NCBI GenBank assembly: GCA_003243865.1
Contig: QHBQ01000446.1
Span: 1 to 6,178 of the forward strand
Direction of reading: 5' to 3'
Source of the DNA: Candidatus Chloroheliales bacterium
GTDB taxonomy: Bacteria; Chloroflexota; Chloroflexia; QHBQ01
Length of the DNA: 6,178 nt
The translations under genes and the position numbers were made by a program. How positions within the stretch are numbered: the first letter of the stretch is position 1; the number at the start of each line of letters is the position of its first letter. This document shows positions 1 through 4,323 of this stretch, piece by piece. Under the pieces are notes generated by a model. That model saw only the letters and a program-made list of their open reading frames with translations. It was not told where the DNA came from and made no database searches.

Positions 1-209
1 GGGTCCTTGTGCGATTTAACCGAAGCATCGCTGTTCAGCCCGACAATGAGTAGCTGGCCGAGCGCCCGCGCCGCTTGCAGGTAGCGCAGGTGACCGACGT
101 GCATCAGGTCGAACGCGCCATTGGTGAATACGATACGCGGCCTCGCCGTCGCCTTGCGCAGTTCGGCGATGTTGGCTGCCATCTCTTCCAATGTCAGGAT
201 CTTGGACAA
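1..209 (-). CDS. rfaE2: D-glycero-beta-D-manno-heptose 1-phosphate adenylyltransferase, N-terminal part (runs off the left edge)
   Basis: This is the 5' part of a cytidylyltransferase-fold enzyme that joins AMP from ATP to heptose-1-phosphate, giving ADP-heptose in the cytoplasm. The reading frame, absent as a simple ATG ORF, gives about 69 residues. It shows the [15 protein letters not shown] block at residues 26-40, whose HVGH (37-40) is the nucleotide-binding HxGH motif, then [11 protein letters not shown] and [11 protein letters not shown], all hallmarks of the RfaE2/HldE C-terminal domain. The usual NGCFD cysteine is alanine here. I chose the TTG at 209 because the preceding KILTLEEM residues match the usual family start (KILSLEEL-like); an ATG at 182 is the alternative. 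No strong Shine-Dalgarno is present for either. It lies 46 bp downstream of the heptose kinase gene, across a heptad repeat, and is probably cotranscribed with it. The family call is firm; the start is uncertain. Confidence 0.85.
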   Translation of the reverse strand, partial: MSKILTLEEMAANIAELRKATARPRIVFTNGAFDLMHVGHLRYLQAARALGQLLIVGLNSDASVKSHKD

Positions 210-220
210 ACAAACCCCGA

Positions 221-255
221 TCTACAATCTACAATCTACAATCTACAATCTGCAA
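221..255. repeat. Heptanucleotide tandem repeat, 5 units (TCTACAA x4, TCTGCAA x1)
   Basis: Four perfect TCTACAA units and one TCTGCAA unit run head to tail between the kinase stop codon and the adenylyltransferase start. The array abuts the kinase stop codon (TCA at 256-258 on the plus strand, TGA on the minus) without entering the gene. The same unit family recurs at 4276-4310, again with five units. Confidence 0.95.
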
Positions 256-1266
256 TCAGCCAAGCGCGGCGGTCAGTTCGTTAATATTGACCGGCACATT
301 GCCCCAGCGCCGCACCACGATACCGGCGGCGACGTTGGCAATCTTCGCGGCGACGGCCAGTTCCGCGCCCGCGCTGAGGGCCAGGGTCAGCACCGCGATG
401 ACCGCATCGCCAGCGCCGGTCACGTCTATGATCTCGCTGCGCACCGGCACGGGGAAGTGATGGTAGGCGCTGCCGTCGGCTGTGCGCTCAAACACGCTGC
501 TGCCCTCCGCCCCGCGCGTGATCATGATTGCCTTCGCCTCAAGCTCGGTGGCAAGCTGGTGCATCGCCACCCGGAAGTCGTCTTCACTCTCCAGGCGGCG
601 ACGCAGTGCAGCCTCGGCGTCCGGCTGGTTGCACTTGATCAGGTCGTAGCCGACGAAGCGGCTGAGGTCGCCCTGGCTGTCTACGGTCAGCAGCTTGCCG
701 TGCCGCTGCCCTAGCCAGCGCACCGCATCCACCACCTTCTGGCTGATCATGCCGAGCAGGTAGTTGCTCACCAGCGCTGCATCGCTCTGCGGGATTTGCT
801 CTTCGAGCAGGGCCAGGATGTGTTCCTCTACTGCCGGGCTGAGGGGGGAGCGGTCAACCACATTGAGGCGGGCAATCTGCTGCGCGCTGATCACACTGCC
901 GCGCAACAGCGCACAGATGCGCGTCTTGGTCGGGGTGGGGCGGTTGCCGTCCACCACCAGCCAGGCATCAGACACGCCATACTGTTGCAGGCAGTCGCGC
1001 AGGGATTGGGCATTGCCGTCTGCGCCGCACACGCCCAGCAGGTGCGCCTCGCCACCCAGCAACTGGATGGTGCAGGCCGGGCTGCACGCGCCGCCAGGGA
1101 GGAACTCGCGGCGGGTGAACTCAAGCACCACTACGGGAGCTTCGCGGCTGATGCTGGTCGGTTCGCCATAGACGTACTCATCTAGCGTCAGGTCGCCGAC
1201 GACCAGCACGCGCCGCCCCGCCCACGCCTGCGTCTGTTTGAGCAACTCGCTAGCATCATCCTTCAT
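256..1266 (-). CDS. rfaE1: D-glycero-beta-D-manno-heptose 7-phosphate kinase (PfkB/ribokinase family)
   Basis: This cytosolic sugar kinase is predicted to phosphorylate C1 of heptose-7-phosphate, the step before the adenylyltransferase encoded just downstream. Its 336 residues match a stand-alone HldA/HldE N-terminal domain. The N-terminal GDLTLDEYVYG (24-34) and ISREAPV (39-45) are typical of this subfamily, and LPGGACSPA (56-64) is the substrate-binding glycine segment. The C-terminal DVTGAGDAV (281-289) is the PfkB signature, with D287 the expected catalytic base. The Asn usually found in GGAAN is serine (S62) here. The ATG at 1266 overlaps the stop of the upstream zinc-finger gene in an ATGA arrangement, which suggests translational coupling; no clear Shine-Dalgarno is visible. 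Other PfkB sugar kinases are possible, but the ISREAP motif and the neighbouring adenylyltransferase favour heptose. Confidence 0.88.
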   Translation of the reverse strand: MKDDASELLKQTQAWAGRRVLVVGDLTLDEYVYGEPTSISREAPVVVLEFTRREFLPGGACSPACTIQLLGGEAHLLGVCGADGNAQSLRDCLQQYGVSDAWLVVDGNRPTPTKTRICALLRGSVISAQQIARLNVVDRSPLSPAVEEHILALLEEQIPQSDAALVSNYLLGMISQKVVDAVRWLGQRHGKLLTVDSQGDLSRFVGYDLIKCNQPDAEAALRRRLESEDDFRVAMHQLATELEAKAIMITRGAEGSSVFERTADGSAYHHFPVPVRSEIIDVTGAGDAVIAVLTLALSAGAELAVAAKIANVAAGIVVRRWGNVPVNINELTAALG

Positions 1267-1838
1267 CGCAGCCGCACCCAGGCCATGAGCATCGCCACCG
1301 CGTACATCAGGATATGGAACAGGTCAATCTGCCCGCTGGCGAAAGGTGATAGTTGGGTGAAGGAAACCCCATAAGACTGTGCCGAACTCCCAGCAGCAAA
1401 GGCATTATCGAACGCACCAGGGTGGAGCAGGGTAAAGACGACCAGGGTTGCCACCAGCCCAGCGGCAATGCAGCCGATGCCGATTATTTGCATCGTCGGG
1501 CCGCGCTTCTGGTTGGAGAGACGGGCCACCGCGTCGCTAACCAGGAAGCCCATCAGCAAGGCGATGAAGAAGACGTAATCGGGCAGCAAGGCAATTGCCA
1601 CCCCACCGAGCAGCGACAGGCCCAGCCCGCCCGCAATGGCAAGCGGCAGGCGGCTGGGGTCAATCTTGTACAGCGGGGCGATTTGGGGGTTGTAGCAATC
1701 GGCGCAGCGATAGCCAACCGGCGTGGCAAACATACAACGGGTGCAAATCGGCTTGCCGCAGCGTGAGCAGCGCACATAGGTGGTGACGCCGGGATGGTTG
1801 GCGCATTTCAGGCCGCTATCTTCTTCCTGCTTGGACAC
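1263..1838 (-). CDS. Zinc-finger (B-box-like) membrane protein of unknown function
   Basis: The 191-residue protein has two parts. Residues 12-48 carry a cysteine/histidine array, C12-x2-H15, C24-x2-C27, C32-x2-C35 and C45-x2-C48, able to bind two zinc ions like the B-box-type zinc ribbon found before some bacterial rhomboid proteases. The rest is hydrophobic, with likely membrane helices near 64-85, 88-105, 117-138 and 174-189. No rhomboid GxSG or paired catalytic Ser/His is visible, so it is probably not a protease. I chose the GTG at 1838 because a perfect AGGAGG (1849-1854 on the plus strand) lies 10 nt upstream; the longer frame from 1895 would run well into the preceding gene and adds a MACWW leader without family character. 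It starts 4 nt after the WecG-family gene and overlaps the kinase gene by 4 nt, so it belongs to the operon. Its role is unknown; a link to surface glycan assembly is inferred only from position. Confidence 0.8.
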   Translation of the reverse strand: MSKQEEDSGLKCANHPGVTTYVRCSRCGKPICTRCMFATPVGYRCADCYNPQIAPLYKIDPSRLPLAIAGGLGLSLLGGVAIALLPDYVFFIALLMGFLVSDAVARLSNQKRGPTMQIIGIGCIAAGLVATLVVFTLLHPGAFDNAFAAGSSAQSYGVSFTQLSPFASGQIDLFHILMYAVAMLMAWVRLR

Positions 1839-1842
1839 GGGT

Positions 1843-2637
1843 TCAGTTCCTCCTAAGCCGCAGTTTGAGCGCGTCCCGCGCCACCAGCAGGCCAAAGTAT
1901 ATCACGTTCAGAATGCGCCGATAACGCCAGGGCTCCTTGTAGAGGCGGTGCAGCCATTCGAGGCCGAGCCGACGCATTAGGCGTGGGGCGCGTATCGCCC
2001 GCCCGCTGATGAAGTCGAACGCGCCGCCCACGCCGATCGCCACCGCCAGCGGCGAGCGCAGGCGACCCGCTGCGATGTTACGCTGGATCCAGAAGTCCTG
2101 TTTGGGCGCGCCATATGCGACCAGCAGGATGTCCGCGCCGCTGTCCATCACCTTGCGGCAGAGCGCCTCGTCCTCGGCTGGATCGGGCGAACCAGCGTAA
2201 CAACCAGCGGGCGCGAAGCCGGGGTAGCGGGCGGCGAGTATCCGCGCTGCGTCCTCAGCCACACCGGGGGTAGCGCCTAGCAGGAAGATACGCGCGCCAC
2301 TCTGCGCCGCATATGCCGCCAGCATCTCGACCATCTCCACACCGGGCGCACGCTGGCGCAGGCGGTGGGTGGGCAGCAGCCGCGAGGCCCAGATTAGCCC
2401 TTGGCCGTCGGGCGTTGATAGTGCGGCGGCGTTGAGCAGCGCACGGAAGGCAGGGCTGCGCCGTGCGGTCATCACGAATTCAGGGTTGGTGGTGACGACC
2501 TGGCGCGGCGGACTGCCCACCCGCACCTCTGCCACCCAGCGGGCGATGATGCCCACCGCTTCGGCGTTGGTAACATCGTCAACCGACACGCCCATGATGC
2601 GGCTGCACGCAGGCGCTTGCGACGTTGCAGTTATCAC
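1843..2637 (-). CDS. WecG/TagA/CpsF family glycosyltransferase (GT26)
   Basis: Members of this family add a sugar, often N-acetylmannosamine or its uronic acid, to an undecaprenyl-diphosphate-linked acceptor at the inner membrane face during teichoic-acid, enterobacterial-common-antigen or exopolysaccharide assembly. The 264 residues show the conserved series: VTTNPEFVMTA (48-58), TPDGQGLIWASRL (75-87) with D77 matching the family's proposed catalytic aspartate, FLLGATPGVAEDAA (118-131), YGAPKQDFWI (175-184) and GVGGAFDFISG (202-212). A basic, aromatic tail RLGLEWLHRLYKEPWRYRR fits the membrane-binding C-terminus. The start is GTG at 2637, with no Shine-Dalgarno but with a -10 box 6 nt away; ATG at 2595 (residue 15) is the alternative, also without a Shine-Dalgarno. 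It is first in the operon with the ADP-heptose genes. The donor and acceptor sugars cannot be read from sequence. Confidence 0.9.
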   Translation of the reverse strand: MITATSQAPACSRIMGVSVDDVTNAEAVGIIARWVAEVRVGSPPRQVVTTNPEFVMTARRSPAFRALLNAAALSTPDGQGLIWASRLLPTHRLRQRAPGVEMVEMLAAYAAQSGARIFLLGATPGVAEDAARILAARYPGFAPAGCYAGSPDPAEDEALCRKVMDSGADILLVAYGAPKQDFWIQRNIAAGRLRSPLAVAIGVGGAFDFISGRAIRAPRLMRRLGLEWLHRLYKEPWRYRRILNVIYFGLLVARDALKLRLRRN

Positions 2638-2643
2638 CAGGCT

Positions 2644-2673
2644 ATTATATTACATTTAGCGGCTCATAAACAA
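2644..2673 (-). promoter_or_regulatory. Predicted sigma-70 promoter of the glycan operon, possibly leaderless
   Basis: Reading the minus strand, TTGTTT (2673-2668) is followed 18 bp later by a perfect TATAAT (2649-2644). The GTG of the glycosyltransferase gene begins 6 nt after the -10 box, about where transcription should start. No ribosome-binding site lies in front of it, so the mRNA may begin at or within a base or two of the start codon. The -10 is strong and the -35 weak (3 of 6). Confidence 0.6.
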
Positions 2674-2701
2674 GGCATGAGGCACGAGGCATGAGGCATG
2701 A
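2674..2701. repeat. Heptanucleotide tandem repeat, 4 units (GGCATGA, one variant GGCACGA)
   Basis: Four 7-bp units, GGCATGA, GGCACGA, GGCATGA and GGCATGA, lie head to tail just beyond the -35 box of the leftward promoter. The unit differs from the TCTACAA family elsewhere in the window but has the same period. Confidence 0.93.
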
Positions 2702-2739
2702 GTAAAACGGATGTAGGAGCGGGTGGCCTGCGTCTTACT

Positions 2740-2985
2740 CATGATTCATCCCTAATCTTGCGGCCAGTGAGCTAGCGAACTGAAGCGCCATTAAACTAAG
2801 CCCCCAGCGGGGGTTTGGGGGAGAATCTCGCAAACTAGACTATGCTAGCCGCCAGCACTAGTGCGCATCGCCAATCGAAAACGGTTACGACGAGCATCTA
2901 GATGGGCAAGATTCTCCCCCAACCCCCGCTGGGGGCTTAGCATCGTGCCGCTTCCTGCGCCCCACAAAATTAGGGATGACTCATG
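2740..2985. repeat. Nested inverted-repeat element (REPIN/MITE-like)
   Basis: Two pairs of inverted arms are almost concentric. The outer arms, 2740-2756 and 2969-2985, match in 16 of 17 bases (CATGAKTCATCCCTAAT). The inner arms, 2796-2828 and 2909-2940, match over about 32 bases with a single 1-nt indel. Each inner arm also holds a small hairpin; the left one, AAGCCCCCAGCGGGGGTTT at 2798-2816, has five C:G pairs, two A:T pairs and a G:T pair. Near the centre is the perfect palindrome GCACTAGTGC (2855-2864), and CATCTAGATG lies at 2895-2904. No reading frame inside looks like a protein gene. The arrangement of two hairpin units facing each other resembles a REP doublet or a non-autonomous element; mobility is inferred. 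The flanking sequence up to 3015 holds nothing else recognisable. Confidence 0.75.
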
Positions 2986-3015
2986 TTGGGGCGGGGCGCA
3001 CGTCTTGCTGCCTGC

Positions 3016-3044
3016 TTGACGTAACCCCAGGCAGCATATATAAT
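3016..3044 (+). promoter_or_regulatory. Strong sigma-70 promoter for the dTMP kinase-like gene
   Basis: TTGACG (3016-3021) and TATAAT (3039-3044) are separated by the ideal 17 bp, so 11 of 12 hexamer positions match consensus. Transcription should start near 3051, leaving a leader of about 26 nt before the ATG at 3077. Confidence 0.85.
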
Positions 3045-3076
3045 GCGCGGCAGACGCAAGATAGAGGGTGAGCAAA

Positions 3077-3736
3077 ATGGGCGAAGTCAAGGGTCATCTG
3101 ATTGTCATCGAGGGACTGGACGGGGCGGGCCATAGCACGCAGACACTGATGCTGCGCAACGCGCTAACCCGCGCGGGCTACCATGCCTATGCCACCCACC
3201 AGCCGAGCGATGGCCCGGTCGGGGCAATCATCCGCCTGGCGCTTACCCGCCGCCTCACCTACGCCGCCAGCGACGACCACGTGGCCCGCCAGCCGATTGA
3301 TGGCAAGCTCCTCGCCCTACTCTTCGCCGCCGATCGCCTCGACCACTTGCAGAACGACATCGAGCCGAAGCTGGACGCTAGCGTGCAGGTAATTTGCGAC
3401 CGCTACGTGTTCAGTAGTATCGCCTATCAAGGGCTGAGTAGTGATGTAAGTTGGATTAAGGCGATAAATAGCCAGGCTCGCGTCGCCGACCTGACCATCT
3501 TTCTGAACGTGCCGCCAAGCGTATCGCTGGGGCGCATCGCCCGCAACCGCTACGGGCGCGAGTTGTATGAGGAGCAGAGCAAGTTGGAGCGGGTCTGGCA
3601 GAACTATCAGGTGGTTATTGCCGAGGGTCGCGCTGGCGGACTGAACATCGTCAGCGTGGACGGCACGCTGCCCATCCGCACCGTCCACCAGGAAGTTTTG
3701 CGTGCCGCCCTGGCGTTGCTAGTACCGCAGCAATAA
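3077..3736 (+). CDS. tmk: dTMP (thymidylate) kinase-like protein with an atypical P-loop
   Basis: Thymidylate kinase turns dTMP into dTDP with ATP in the cytoplasm. The 219 residues have normal family length and layout: LIVIEGLDGAGHSTQ (8-22) at the P-loop, QPSDGPVGAIIR (42-53) at the dTMP-site segment, FAADRLDHL (83-91), CDRYVFSSIAYQG (107-119) containing the DRY motif, FLNVPP (142-147) and an arginine-rich lid RIARNRYGRELYEE (153-166). The oddity is H19, where Walker A kinases have an essential lysine (GxxGxGKS/T); the codon CAT is more than one base change from a lysine codon. QPSDGP also replaces the usual REPGG. I chose ATG 3077 because GAGG at 3064-3067 sits 9 nt upstream; the GTG at 3068 adjoins that site and is less likely. 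It has its own strong promoter and appears monocistronic. It may be an active variant or a paralogue with another role, so the symbol is provisional. Confidence 0.82.
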   Translation: MGEVKGHLIVIEGLDGAGHSTQTLMLRNALTRAGYHAYATHQPSDGPVGAIIRLALTRRLTYAASDDHVARQPIDGKLLALLFAADRLDHLQNDIEPKLDASVQVICDRYVFSSIAYQGLSSDVSWIKAINSQARVADLTIFLNVPPSVSLGRIARNRYGRELYEEQSKLERVWQNYQVVIAEGRAGGLNIVSVDGTLPIRTVHQEVLRAALALLVPQQ

Positions 3737-3760
3737 GGCCTGTGATCTTCCCTGCCAAGC

Positions 3761-3789
3761 TTGACTTTGCGTGCCAAAAGCCATAAGAT
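3761..3789 (+). promoter_or_regulatory. Predicted sigma-70 promoter for the small HTH gene
   Basis: TTGACT (3761-3766) and TAAGAT (3784-3789) are spaced by 17 bp, with 5 of 6 and 4 of 6 consensus matches. Transcription would begin near 3796, about 57 nt before the ATG at 3853. No convincing terminator for the preceding kinase gene is visible in 3737-3760. Confidence 0.6.
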
Positions 3790-3852
3790 AGATACCACAA
3801 GATTGCTCGCAACGGCTGGCGGCCCCGCCACCTTGCAGAAAGACATCGCCCT

Positions 3853-4164
3853 ATGGCCCTGGTAAAAGCAGGGGTGATCCGCTATCGGGTTGATCAGGAG
3901 CGGCGCGAGGCGCTCGCTATCCGCGACCCGATTGCCATCAGCAACTCGTCGGAACGGTTCAAGGTAGTGGAAGAGACGCTTGCTCCCTACCGCGATGAGC
4001 AAGATATAGATATTGACAAGCTGTACCTCAGCGCCAGCCAGGCGGCCCGTATGCTTGGCTACAAGTCGCGCGAGGTTCACCTGCTGCTCCGCCAGCACAA
4101 GCTGGTAGGCTACAAGGAGAAGAACAGCAAGGAGTGGCGCGTGCCGCTCGCCGCCTGCTTGTAG
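3853..4164 (+). CDS. Small protein with a C-terminal excisionase/MerR-type helix-turn-helix
   Basis: The 103-residue protein ends in LYLSASQAARMLGYKSREVHLLLRQ..., followed by KLVGYKEKNSKEWRVP (residues 57-98). This is the pattern of HTH_17/excisionase-like winged-helix DNA-binding domains (YLTxxEAAxxLGVSxxTVxxLxxxGKLxxxKxGxxWRIP). The first 55 residues are mostly charged and match nothing I recognise; they could form a partner-binding segment. ATG 3853 is the first plausible start, with only a weak AGAAAG 12-17 nt upstream; a GTG at residue 8 is the alternative. A promoter lies at 3761-3789. No integrase, transposase or toxin gene is adjacent, so a role as a phage excisionase is unlikely and a small transcription factor is the better guess. 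Its target is unknown. Confidence 0.75.
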   Translation: MALVKAGVIRYRVDQERREALAIRDPIAISNSSERFKVVEETLAPYRDEQDIDIDKLYLSASQAARMLGYKSREVHLLLRQHKLVGYKEKNSKEWRVPLAACL

Positions 4165-4179
4165 CGAGTGCTAATCACC

Positions 4180-4198
4180 CCTCCCCCAAAGGGGGAGG
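4180..4198. repeat. G/C hairpin 1 after the HTH gene
   Basis: CCTCCCCC, loop AAA, GGGGGAGG form a perfect 8-bp stem 15 bp after the HTH stop codon. No T-run follows, so a classical intrinsic terminator is doubtful, but the stem could still slow or end transcription. Confidence 0.7.
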
Positions 4199-4227
4199 TG
4201 GGGAGGGGGAGCGAGTCGCACTCCACG

Positions 4228-4248
4228 CCCCCACCCCCAGCCCCTCCC
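4228..4248 (-). other. Canonical G-quadruplex motif on the minus strand
   Basis: On the plus strand four C-runs of 5, 5, 4 and 3 bases are separated by 1, 2 and 1 bases (4228-4232, 4234-4238, 4241-4244, 4246-4248). The minus strand, which is the template for the downstream aminotransferase gene, therefore has four G-runs with very short loops, fitting the G3+N1-7 rule. Folding in the cell is inferred. Confidence 0.65.
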
Positions 4249-4259
4249 GCCGGGAGGGG
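4241..4259. repeat. G/C hairpin 2 before the aminotransferase gene
   Basis: CCCCTCCC (4241-4248) and GGGAGGGG (4252-4259) form a perfect 8-bp stem with a GCC loop. It overlaps the G-quadruplex motif, so the two structures would compete. It is not followed by a T-run. Confidence 0.7.
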
Positions 4260-4275
4260 AGTCTACCTGGCGCAA

Positions 4276-4310
4276 TCTACAATCTGCAATCTACAATCTG
4301 CAATCTGTAA
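4276..4310. repeat. Heptanucleotide tandem repeat, 5 units (TCTACAA/TCTGCAA alternating, then TCTGTAA)
   Basis: Units in order are TCTACAA, TCTGCAA, TCTACAA, TCTGCAA and TCTGTAA. The unit family and copy number are the same as at 221-255, and the next bases are again TCA. Here TCAGGAGG supplies the Shine-Dalgarno of the aminotransferase gene, so the array forms the leader directly in front of the ribosome-binding site. Confidence 0.95.
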
Positions 4311-4323
4311 TCAGGAGGGATTC

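Noticed and set aside
221..255. CRISPR-like array
   Set aside because: Units are 7 bp, contiguous and without spacers, and no cas gene is nearby.
121..714. 197-residue open frame on the plus strand
   Set aside because: It is antisense to the heptose kinase and runs through the heptad repeat; the translation has no family features, while the minus-strand frame has clear kinase motifs.
764..1185. Two overlapping plus-strand frames of about 130 residues
   Set aside because: Both are antisense to the kinase gene in GC-rich DNA, where long shadow frames are common, and have no recognisable motif.
1839..1895. Upstream ATG start for the zinc-finger protein
   Set aside because: It lies inside the preceding gene and would ignore the perfect AGGAGG placed 10 nt before the GTG at 1838.
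2845..3090. 81-residue minus-strand frame in the intergenic region
   Set aside because: It reads across the inverted repeat and the tmk promoter and has no ribosome site or family likeness.
3607..4098. 163-residue minus-strand frame spanning the end of tmk and the HTH gene
   Set aside because: It is antisense to two genes with family motifs and crosses a promoter, with no motif of its own.
4168..4323. In-frame upstream extension of the aminotransferase (52 residues)
   Set aside because: It is a translation of G/C hairpins and heptad repeats (PPPKGEVG, QSTICNLQSAICNQ); the strong AGGAGG before ATG 4324 and the family length fix the later start.
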